A DNA stretch of 64,000 bases, taken from positions 25,004,001 to 25,068,000 of the forward strand of contig NW_027480422.1 in the NCBI RefSeq assembly GCF_051401765.1, written 5' to 3'. The translations under genes and the position numbers were made by a program. Below are positions 13,387-23,565 of the stretch, one piece after another. The notes beneath the pieces are model-generated. The model saw only the letters and a list, made by a program, of their open reading frames with translations, did no database searches and was not told where the DNA came from. This DNA is from Calliopsis andreniformis (lineage: Eukaryota; Arthropoda; Insecta; Hymenoptera; Andrenidae). The stretch's first letter is position 1, and every line of letters starts with the position of its first letter.

Positions 13387-13426
13387 TCCACCAGATCGAA
13401 TAGTTAGGGCCTAAGAAGTCAACGCC
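13379..13426. other. Second dyad: GGCGTTG...CAACGCC enclosing a TTAGGGCCTAA palindrome
   Basis: GGCGTTG (13379-13385) is perfectly complementary to CAACGCC (13420-13426) across a 34-base loop. The loop itself carries TTAGG-G-CCTAA (13404-13414). Many monomers read CAACGCCCG, for example near 484, 1977, 2639 and 2971, extending the stem to 8 bp (GGGCGTTG/CAACGCCC). This dyad competes with the hairpin at monomer positions 5-33 for the same GTTG. Other monomers carry AGGGCCTTAG or ACGGCCTTAG in the loop, which lose the central palindrome but keep the outer arms. Confidence 0.6.
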
Positions 13427-13950
13427 AGAAGCAGAAAATACAATATAAATACAACAGCTTTTCCATCGTACATAATGTATAATTGCAAACAGTGTGAAAG
13501 CAAATGTCATTTGTACGTTCCGGGCAACCTAGGCTTAGCTGTAGGGCGTTGCTCCACCAGATCGCAAAGTTAGGGACTTAGAATTTAACGCCTGAAGCAT
13601 AAAATACAATAAAAATGCAACAGTTTTTCCATATTATAACAGGAATAACTGCAACCAGTGTGAAAGTACTGGTCATTTCCACGTTCCGGGTAACCCAGGC
13701 TTCACCCTATGGCGTTGCTCCACCAGATCGAATAGCTAGGGACTTAGAATTCAACGCCAGAAGAATAAAATACAGTATAAATACAACAGCTTTTCCATCG
13801 TATATAATGTATATTTGCAAACAGTGTGAAAGTAAAGGTCATTTCTATGTTCCGGGCAACCTAGGCTTCACTCTAGAGCGTTGCTCCACCAGATCGAATA
13901 GTTAGGGCCTTAGAAGTCAACGCCCGAAGCTTAAAATACAAAATAAATAG

Positions 13951-15340
13951 AGCAGGTTTTCCATTGTATAAAACCAATAATTGCAACCAGTATGAAAGTT
14001 ATGGTCATTTCTACGGTCCGGGCAGCCGAGGCTTCACTCTAGGACGATGTTCCACCAGATCGAATAGTTAGGGCCTAAGAAGACAACGCCAGAAGCATAA
14101 AATACAATATAAATACAACAGCTTTTCCATCGTATATGATGTATATTTGCAAAGAGTGTGAAGGTAAAGGTCATTTCTACGTTCCGGGCAACCTAGGCCT
14201 AACTGTAGGGCGTTGCTCCACCAGATCGCATGGTTAGGTACTTAGAATTTAACGCGAGAAGCATGAAATACAATAAAGATGCAACAGTTTTTCCATCGTA
14301 TAACAGGAAACCTGAATCCAGTGTGAAAGTACTGGTCATTTCTATGTTCCGGGTAACCTAGGCTTCACTTTAGGGCGTTGCTCCACCAGGTCGAATAGCT
14401 AGGGACTTAGAATTCAATGCCAGAAGAATAAAATACAACATATGTACAACAGCTTTTCCACCGTATACAATGTATAATTGCAAGCAGTGTGAAGGTAATG
14501 GTCATTTCTACGTTCTGGGCAACCTCGGCATCACTCTAGAGCGTTGCTCCACCAGATCGAATAGTTAGGGCCTTAGAAGTCAACGAACGAAGCATAAAAT
14601 ACAAAATAAATAGAACAGTTTTTCCATTGTTTAAAACGAATGATTGCAACCAGTGTGAAAGTTAATGTCATTTCTACGTTCCGGGCAACCTAGGCTACAC
14701 TCTAGGGCGTTGTTCCACCAGATCGAATAGTTAGAGCCTAAGAAGTCAACGCCAGAAGCATAAAATACAATATAAATACAACAGCTTTTCCATCGTATAT
14801 AATGTATAATTGCAAACAGTGTGAAAGTAAATGTCATTTCCACGTTCCGGGCAACCTAGGCTTAGCTGTAGGGCGTTGCTCCACCAGATCGCATAGTTAG
14901 GGACTTCGAATTTAACGCCAGAAGCATAAAATACAATAAAAATGCAAGAGTTTTTCCATAGTATAACAGGAATAAATGCAACCACTGTGAAAGTACTGGT
15001 CATTTCCACGTTCCGGGTAACCTAGGCTTCACCCTATGGCGCTGCTCCACCAGATCGAATAGCTAGGGACTTAGAATTCAACGCCAGAAGAATAAAATAC
15101 AATATAAATACAACAGCTTTTCCATCGTATATAATGTATATTTGCAAACAGTGTGAAAGTAAAGGTCATTTCTACGTTCCGGGCAAGCTAGGCTCAACTG
15201 TAGGGCGTTGCTCCACTAGATCGAATTGTTAGGGCCTTAGAAGTCAACGCTCGAAGCATAAAATACAAAATAAATAGAACAGCTTTTCCATTGTATAAAA
15301 CGAATAATTGAAACCAGTGTGAAAGTTATGGTCATTTCTG
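13951..15340. repeat. Eight-monomer duplication, second copy, and exit monomers
   Basis: 14,050-15,186 is a diverged copy of 12,723-13,859. Examples of divergence: AATAAAGATGCAACAG against AATCAAAATGCAACTG, and GGAAACCTGAATCC against GGAAAGCTGCATCC. Because the two differ far more than A1 and A2 do, this 8-mer duplication looks older than the spread of A, or the A3 part has since been homogenised toward other A copies. The last monomers (GGGCAAGCTAGGCTCAAC near 15,181) match 5,724 onward. Confidence 0.75.
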
Positions 15341-15858
15341 CGTTCCGAGCAACCTAGGTTTCGCACTATGGCGTTGCTCCACCACATCGAATAGTTAGGG
15401 CCTCAGAAGTCAATGCCAGAAGCATAAAACACAATATAAATACAACCGTTTTTTCCATGTATAAAATGAATAATTGCAAACAGTGAGGAAGTAATGGTCA
15501 TTTCTACGTTCCGGGCAACCTAGGCTTCACTCTAGGGCGTTGCTCCACCAGTTCGAATAGGTAGGGCCTAAGAAGTCAGCGCCAGAAGCATAAAATACAA
15601 TAGAAATACAACAGTTTTTCCATCGTATAACAGGAATAATTGCAACCAGTGTGAAAGATATGGTCATTTCTACGATACGGGCAACCTAGGCTTCACTCTA
15701 GGGTGTCGTTCCACTTGATCGAATAGTTAGGGCCTAAGAAGTCTACGCCAGAAGCATAAAATACAATACAAATACAACAGCTTTTCCATCGTATAACAGG
15801 AATAATTATAACCAGTGTGAAAGGTATGGTCATTTCTACGTTCCGGGCAACCTAGGCT
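15341..15858. repeat. Shortened d1 remnant in L2
   Basis: Begins at CGTTCCGAGC (15,341), matching 6,382 at an offset of 8,959 bp, directly after a monomer that matches 5,880; about three monomers are missing at this joint. It then jumps near 15,820-15,870 from the pattern of about 6,880 (AATTATAACCAGTG) to that of about 7,730 (offset 8,129), a loss of five monomers relative to L1. Confidence 0.75.
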
Positions 15859-18800
15859 TCACTCTAGGGCGTTGCTCCACCACATCGGATAGCTGCGGCC
15901 TTAGAAGTCAACGCCAGAAGCATAAAATACAATATAAATACAACAGTTTTTCAATCGTATAACAGGAATAATTGCAAACAGTGTGAAAGATATGGTCATT
16001 TCTACGTTCCGGGCAACCTAGGCTTCACCCTAGGGCGTTTCTCCACCAGATCCAATAGTTAGGGCCTAAGAAGTCAATGCCAGAAGCATAAAATACGATA
16101 TACGTACAACAGTTTTTCCATCGTATAAAATGAGTAATTGCAACCAGTGTGAAAGTAACGGCCATTTCTACATTCCGGGCATCCTAGACTTAACACTGAG
16201 GCAGTGCTCCACCAGATCGAATACATAGGGCCTTAGAAGTCAACGCCAGAAGCATAAAGTACATTAAAAATCCAACAGTTTGTCCATCGTATAACAGGAA
16301 TAATTGCCACCAGTGTGAAAGTGATGGTCATTTCTGCATTCCGGGCAACCTAGGCTTCACTCTAGGGTGTTTCTCCACCACATCGAATAGTTAGGGCCTA
16401 TGAAGCCTACGCCAGAAGCATAAAATACAATATAAATGCCACAGTTTTTCCATCGTATAACAGGAATAATTGCAACCAGAGTGAAGGTGATGGTCATTCC
16501 TAAGTTCCGGGCAACCTGGGCTTCACTCTAGGGCGTTGCTCCACCACATCGAATAGCTACGGCCTTAGGAGTCAACGCCAGAGGCATAAAATACAATAAA
16601 AATGCAACAGTTTTTCCATAGTGTAACAGGAATAATTGCAACCAGTGTGAAAGTACAGGTCATTTCTACGTTCCGGGCAGCCTAGGCTTCGCTCTAGGGC
16701 CTTGCTCCACCAGATCGAATAGCTAGGGACCTAGAATTAAACGCCAGAAGAATAAGATACAACATATGTACAACAGTTTTTACACCGTATAAAATGTATA
16801 ATTGCAAGCAGTGTGAAGTTAATGGTCATTTCTACGGTCCGGGCTACCTAGACCTAACTGTACGGTGTTGCTCCACCAGATCGCATAGTTAGGGACACAG
16901 AATTCAACGCCAGAAGCATAAAATACAATATAAATACAACAGCTTTTCCATCGTATAAAACGAATAATTGAAACCAGTGTGAAAGTTATGGTCATTTCTA
17001 CGTTCCGGGCAACCTTGGCTTAACTCCAGGGCGTTGCTCCACCAGATCGAATAGTGAGGGACTTTGAATACAACGCCAGAAGCATAAAATACAAAAAAAA
17101 TGCAACAGTTTATCCATTGTATAACAGGAATAACTGCAACCAGTGTGAATGTACTGGTCATTTCTACGTTCCGGGTAACTTAGGCTTCACTCTAGGAGGC
17201 TGCTCCACCAGATCGAATAGCTAGGGACTTTCAATTCTACGCCAGAAGAATAAAATACAACCTAAGTACAACAGTTTTAGCATCGTATAAAATGAATAAT
17301 CGCAAACAGTGTGAAGGTAATGGCCATTTCATCGTTCCGGGCAACCCAGGCTTCACACTAGGGCGTTGCTCAACCACATCGAACAGCTACGGCGTAAGAA
17401 GTCAACGCCAGAAGCATAAAATACGATATATGTACAACAGTTTTTCCATCGTATAAAATGAATAATTGCAACCAGTGTGAAAGTAATGGTCATTTCTACG
17501 TTCCGAGCAACCTAGGTTTCGCACTATGGCGTTGCTCCACCACATCGAATAGTTAGGGCCTCAGAAGTCAATGCCAGAAGCATAAAACACAATATAAATA
17601 CAACCGTTTTTTCCATGTATAAAATGAATAATTGCAAAGAGTGAGGAAGTAATGGTCATTTCTACGTCCCGGGCAACCTACGCTTCACTGTAGGGCGTTG
17701 CTCCACCAGTTCGAATAGTTAGGGCCTAAGAAGTCAGCGCCAGAAGCATAAAATACAATAGAAATACAACAGTTTTTCCATCGTATAACAGGAATAATTG
17801 CAACCAGTGTGAAAGATATGGTCATTTCTACGATACGGGCAACCTAGGCTTCACTCTAGGGTGTCGTTCCTCTTGATCGAATAGTTAGGGCCTAAGAAGT
17901 CTACGCCAGAAGCATAAAATACAATACAAATACAACAGCTTTTCCATCGTATAACAGGAATAATTGCAACCAGTGTGAAAGGTATGGTCATTTCTACGTT
18001 CCGGGCAACCTAGGCTTCACTCTAGGGCATTGCTCCACCACATCGAATAGTTAGGGCCTTAGAAGTCAATGCCAGAAACATAAAATGCCTAATAAATACA
18101 ACAGTTTTTCCACTGTATAATATGAATAATTGCAAACAGTGTGGAAGTAATGGTCATTTCTACGTTCCCGGCAACCTAGGATTCACCCTAGGGCGTTGCT
18201 CCACCAGATCGAATAGTTAAGGCCTAAGAAGTCAACGCCAGAAGCATAAAATACAATAGAAATACAACAGCTTTTCCATCGTATAACAGGAATAATTATA
18301 ACCAGTGTGAAAGGTATGGTCATTTCTACGTTCCGGGCAACCTAGGCTTCACTCTAGGGCGTTGCTACACCACATCGGATAGCTGCGGCCTTAGAAGTCA
18401 ACGCCAGAAGCATACAATACAATATAAATACAACAGTTTTTCAATCGTATAACAGGAGTAATTGCAAACAGTGTGAAAGGTATGGTCATTTTTACGTTGC
18501 GGGCATCCTAGGCTTCACTCTAGGGCATTGCTCCACCACATCGAATAGCTACGGCCTTAGAAGTCAACGCCATAACTATAAAAACAATATAAATACAACA
18601 GTTTTTCCATTGTATAACAGGAATAATTGCAACCAGAGTGAAGGTGATGGTCATTTCTAAGTTCCGGGCAACCTAGGCTTCAGTCTAGGGCGTGGTTCCC
18701 CCAGATCGAATAGTTAGGGCCTACGAAGCCTACCCCAGAAGCATAAAATACAATATAAATACCACAGTTTTTCCATCGTATAACAGGAATAATTGCAACC

Positions 18801-19934
18801 AGAGTGAAGGAGATGGTCATTTATAAGTTCCGGGCAACCTAGGCTTCACCCTAGAGCGTTGCTCCACCAGATCGAATAGCTAGGACCTTAGAAGTCAACG
18901 CCAGAAGCATAAAATAAAATAAAAATACAACAGTTATTACATCGTATAAAAGGAATCATTACAACCAGTGTGAAAGTAAGGGGTATTTCTACGTTCCGTG
19001 CAACCTAGGCTTCACTCCAGGGCGTTGGTCCACCATGTCGGATAGTTAGGGCCTTAGAAAACAACTCCAGACGCATAAAATACAATATAAATACAACAGT
19101 TTTTCCCTTGTATAACAGGAATAATTGCAACCAGTGTGAAAGGTATGGTCACTTCTACGTTCCGGGCAACCTGGGCTTCACCCTGGGGTGTTGCTCCTCC
19201 ACATCGGATAGCTGCGGCCTTAGAAGTTAACGCCAGAAGCATAAAATACAATATAAATACAACAGTTTTTCAATCGTATAACAGGAATAATTGCAAACAG
19301 TGTGAAAGATATGGTCATTTCTACGTTGCGGGCATCCTAGGCTTCACTATACGGCATTGCTCCACCACATCGAATAGCTACGGCCTTAGAAGTCAACGCC
19401 ATAACTATAAAAAACAATATAAATACCACAGTTTTTCCATTGTATAAAACGAATAATTGCAAACAGTGTGGAGGTAATGGTTATTTCTACTTTCCGAGCA
19501 ACCTAGGCTTCACTCTAGGGCGTTTCTCCACCACATCGAATAGTTAGGGCCTATGAAGCCTACGCCAGAAGCATAAAATACAATATAAATGCCACAGTTT
19601 TTCCATCGTATAACAGGAATAATTGCAACCAGAGTGAAGGTGATGGTCATTTCTAAGTTCCGGGCAACCTGGGCTTCACTCTAGGGCGTTGCTCCACCAC
19701 ATCGAATAGCTACGGCCTTAGGAGTCAACGCCAGAGGCATAAAATACAAAATAAATACAACAGTCTTTCCATCGTATAACAAGAATAATTGCAACCATTG
19801 TGAAAGTAATGGTCATTTCTACATGCCGGGCAACCTAGGCTTCACTCTAGGGCGTTGCTCCACCAGATCGTATAGTTAGGGCGTAAGAAGTCAACCCCAG
19901 AAGCATAAAATACAATATAAATACAACAGTTTTT
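15859..19934. repeat. 4.1-kb segment duplicated at +8,129 bp, second copy
   Basis: Near-identical partner of 7,730-11,805. It ends at about 19,934 in TACAACAGTTTTTC, after which ...AATCG replaces the partner's CATCG. It contains the remaining d1 monomers and the d2 unit. Confidence 0.9.
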
Positions 19935-22159
19935 CAATCGTATAACAGGAATAATTGCAAACAGTGTGAAAGATATGGACATTTTTACGTTGCGGGCATC
20001 CTAGGCTTCACTCTAGGGCATTGCTCCACCACATCGAATAGCTACGGCCTTAGAAGTCAACGCCATAACTATAAAAAACAATATAAATACAACAGTTTTT
20101 CCATTGTATAACAGGAATAATTGCAACCAGAGTGAAGGTGATGGTCATTTCTAAGTTCCGGGCAACCTAGGCTTCAGTCTAGGGCGTGGTTCCCCCAGAT
20201 CGAATAGTTAGGGCCTAAGAAGCCTACGCCAGAAGCATAAAATACAATATAAATACCACAGTTTTTCCATCGTAAAACAGGAATAATTGCAACCAGAGTG
20301 ACGGAGATGGTCATTTCTAAGTTCCGGGCAACCTAGGCTTCACTCTAGAGCGTTGCTCCACCAGATCGAATAGCTAGGACCTTAGAAGTCAACGCCAGAA
20401 GCACAAAATAAAATAAAAATACAACAGTTATTACATCGTATAAAAGGAATAATTACAACCAGTGTGCAAGTAATGGGCATTTCTACGTTCCGTGCAACCT
20501 AGGCTTCACTCCAGGGCGTTGGTCCACCAGGTCGAATAGTTAGGGCCTTAGAAAACAACGCCAGAAGCATAAAATACAAAATAAATACAACAGTTTTTCC
20601 ATCGTATAACAAGAATAATTGCAACCAGTGTGAGAGTGATGGTCATTTCTACGTTCCGGGCAACCTAGGCTTCACGCTAGGGCGTTGCACCACCAGATCC
20701 AATAGTTAGGGCCTAAGAAGTCAATGCCAGAAGCATAAAAGACGATATATGTACAACAGTTTTTCCATCGTATAAAATGAGTAATTGCAACCAGTGTGAA
20801 AGTAACGGCCATTTCTACGTTCCGGGCATCCTAGACTTAACACTGAGGCTGTGCTCCACCAGATCGAATACATAGGTCCTTAGAAGTCAACGCCAGAAGC
20901 ATAAAGTACAATAAAAATCCAACAGTTTGTCCATCGTATAACAGGAATAATTGCCACCAGTGTGAAAGTGATGGTCATTTCTGCATTCTGGGCAACCTAG
21001 GCTTCACTCTAGCGCGTTGCTCCTCCAGATAGAATAGTTAGGGCCCATGAAGTCAACACCAGATGCATAAAATAAAATATAAATACAACAATTTTTCCTT
21101 TGTATAACAGGAATAATTGCAACCAGTGTGAAAGGTATGGTCATTTCTACGTTCCGGGCAACCTAGGCTTCACTCTAGGGCGTTGCTACACCACATCGGA
21201 TAGCTGCGGCCTTAGAAGTCAACGCCAGGAGCATAAAATACAACATAAATACAACAGTTTTGCAATCGTATAACAGGAATAATTGCAAACAGTGTGAAAG
21301 ATATGGTCATTTTTACGTTGCGTGCATCCTAGGCTTCACTCTAGGGCATTGCTCCACCACATCGAATTGCTACGGCCTTAGAAGTCAACGCCAGAGGCAT
21401 AAAATACAAAATAAATGCAACAGTTTTCCCATCGTATAACAAGAATAATTGCAACCAGTGTGAGAGTGATCGTCATTTCTACATTCCGGGAAACCTAGGC
21501 TTCACTCTAGGGCGTTGGTCCACCAGGCCGAATAGTTAGGGCCTTAGAAAACAACTCCAGACGCATAAAATACAATATAAATACAACAGTTTTTCCACGG
21601 TATAAAACGAATAATTGGAACCAGTATGAAAGTTATGGTCATTTCTACGTTCCGGGCAACCTAGGCTTCACCCTAGGGCGTTGCTCCACCAGATCGAATA
21701 GTTAGGGCCTAGGAAGTCAACGCCAGAAGCATAAAATACAATAGAAATACAACAGCTTTTCCATCGTATAACAGGAATAATTGCAACCAGTGTGAAAGGT
21801 ATGGTCATTTCTACGTTCCGGGCAAACTAGGCTTCACTCTAGGGCGTTGCTCCACCACATCGAATAGCTACGGCCCTAGAAGACAACGCCATAACTATAA
21901 AATACAATATAAATACAACAGTCTTTCCATCGTATAAAACGAATAATTGCAACCAGTCTGATAGTTATGGTCATGTCTACGTTCCGGGCAACCTAGACTT
22001 CACCCTAGGGCGTTGCTCCACCAGATCGAATAGTTAGGGCCCAAGAAGTCAATGCCAGAAGCATAAAATACGATATATGTACAACTGTTTTTCCATCGTA
22101 TAAAATGAGTAATTGCAACCAGTGTGAAAGTAACGGCCATTTCTACGTTCCGGGCATCC
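19935..22159. repeat. Mosaic satellite segment F
   Basis: About 13 monomers with no long tandem partner in the window, but built from variants seen elsewhere. CATAACTATAAAA monomers near 20,060 and 21,889 resemble those near 7,122 and 10,442. A GACTTAACACTGAGG monomer near 20,831 resembles the one at 8,053. A TGTGAGAGTGATCGTC monomer near 21,460 recurs near 55,323. TTTCCACGG monomers appear near 21,592. No gene-like or unique sequence was seen. Confidence 0.75.
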
Positions 22160-23565
22160 TAGAGTTAACACTGAGGAATTGCTCCACCAGATCAAATACA
22201 TAGGGCCTTAGAAGTCAACGCCAGGAGCATAAAGTACATTAAAAATCCAACAGTTTGTCCATCGTATAACAGGAATAATTGCCACCAGTGTGAAAGTGAT
22301 GGTCATTTCTGCATTCCCGGCAACCGAGGCTTCACTCTATGGCGTTGCTCCTCCAGATCGAATAGTTAGGGCCTAGGAAGTCAACGCCAGAAGCATAAAA
22401 TACAATAGAAATACAACAGCTTTTCCATCGTATAACAGGAATAATTGCAACCAGTGTGAAAGGTATGGTCATTTCTACGTTTCGGGCAACCTAGGCTTCA
22501 CTCTAGGGCGTTGCACCACCACATCGAATAGCTGCGGCCTTAGAAGTCAACGCCAGAAGCATAAAATACAATATAAATAAAACAGTTTTTCTATCGTAAA
22601 ACAGGAATAATTGCAAACAGTGTGAAAGATATGGTCATTTCTACGTTGCGGGCATCCTAGGCTTCACTCTAGAGCATTGCTCCACCACATCGAATAGCTA
22701 CGGCCTGAGAAGTCAACGCCATAACTATAAAGAACAATATAAATACAACGGTTCTTCCATTGTATAAAATGAATAATTGCAAACAGTGTGGAGGTAATGG
22801 TCATTTCTTCTTTCCGGGCAATCTAGGCTTCACACTAGGGCGTTTCTCCACCACATCGAATAGCTGCGGCCTTAGAAGTCAACGCCAGAAGCATAAAATA
22901 CAGTATAAATACAACAGTTTTTCGATCGCATAACAGGAATAATTGCAAACAGTGTGAAAGATATGGTCATTTCTACGTTGCGGGCATCCTAGGCTTCATT
23001 CAAGGGCGTTTCTCCACCACATCGAATAGCTGCGGCCTTAGAAGTCAACGCCAGAAGCATAAATTACAGTATAAATACAACAGTTTTTCCATCGTATAAC
23101 AAGAGTTATTGCAACCAGTGTGAAAGTGATGGTCATTTCTACGTTCCGGGCAACCTAGGCTTCACTCTAGGGCGTTGTTCCTCCAGATCGAATAGCTAGG
23201 GCCTAAGAAGTCTACACCAGAAGCATAAAATACAATATAAATACAACAGTTTTTCCATCGTATAACAGGTATAATTGCAACCAGAGTGAAGGTGATGGTG
23301 ATTTCTAAGTTCCGGGCAACCTAGGCTTCACTCTAGAGCGTTGCTCCACCAGATCGAATAGCTAGGACCTTAGAAGTCAACGCCAGAAGCACAAAATAAA
23401 ATAAAAATACAACAGTTATTCCATCGTATAACAGGAATAATTACAACCAGTGTGAAAGTAATGGGCATTTCTACGTTCCGTGCAACCTAGGCTTCACTCT
23501 AGGGAGTTGGTCCACAAGGCCGAATAGTTAGGGCCTTAGAAAACAACTCCAGACGCAAAAAATAC
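22160..23565. repeat. G segment, first copy
   Basis: Colinear with 50,380-51,785 at a constant offset of 28,220 bp (170 monomers), from GAGTTAACACTGAGG (22,163) to the TTAGAAAACAACTCCAGACG monomer. Differences noticed are few, for example CACAAGGCCGAATAGTTAG versus CACCAGGCCGAATAGATAG near 23,513/51,733. It includes the rare ATAAATAAAACAGTTTTTC monomer (22,572), also present in each E copy. Confidence 0.85.

Larger units (their letters stand above)
13354..13519. repeat. Representative 166-bp monomer
   Basis: One consensus-like monomer, counted from CCGGG to the base before the next CCGGG (13520), is exactly 166 bp. Its GC-rich half holds GCAACCTAGG (from 13358), CTAGGGCGTTG (13376-13386), the 11-bp near-palindrome TTAGGGCCTAA (13404-13414) and CAACGCC (13420-13426). 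The rest is AT-rich with A/T tracts (ATACAATATAAATACAAC, CTTTTCC) and ends in the conserved stretch around TCATTTGTACGTT. Positions used elsewhere for 'monomer position' count from this CCGGG as 1. Confidence 0.95.
12723..13859. repeat. Eight-monomer tandem duplication, first copy (within A3)
   Basis: Variant order GAAGACAACGCC, TATATGATGTATATTTGC, CGCATGGTTAGGTAC, then GTTCTGGGCAACCTCGG is repeated at +1,327 bp (8 monomers) in 14,050-15,186. The landmark GCTTTTCCAT lies at 12,794 and 14,121. Confidence 0.8.
11806..13950. repeat. A higher-order repeat, copy A3 (partial)
   Basis: Matches A1 from about 550 to 2,669 at a constant offset of 11,281 bp, so it lacks the first three monomers and the B-like tail. 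Private changes include AAATACGAAATAAAT near 12,443 (A1 has ACAAA) and ACAATCAAAATGC near 12,942 (A1 has ACAATAAAAATGC). It begins with AACCAGAGTGAAGG where A1, A2 and A5 have AACCAGATCGAAGG, so the entry junction lies upstream of that variant. Confidence 0.88.
11836..19935. repeat. Large tandem duplication, copy L2 (~49 monomers)
   Basis: Second copy of L1. Relative to L1 it gained monomers by an internal duplication of 8 units (1,327 bp) and lost about 3 monomers at about 15,341 and 5 monomers (830 bp) at about 15,820-15,870. It ends near 19,935, where TTTTTCAATCG replaces the TTTTTCCATCG that began A3 in the corresponding place. Confidence 0.85.

Noticed and set aside
13391..13403. Pol III B box (GATCGAAT) suggesting a tRNA-derived or SINE origin
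   Set aside because: The last conserved C of GWTCRANNC is absent, no A box is found at a suitable distance upstream, and there is no tRNA-like fold or oligo(T) terminator logic.
13354..13519. Monomer derived from an internal dimer (GTCAACGCCAG versus TTGCAACCAG)
   Set aside because: The two stretches are about 64 bp apart, not half of 166, and similarity does not extend beyond about 10 bp.
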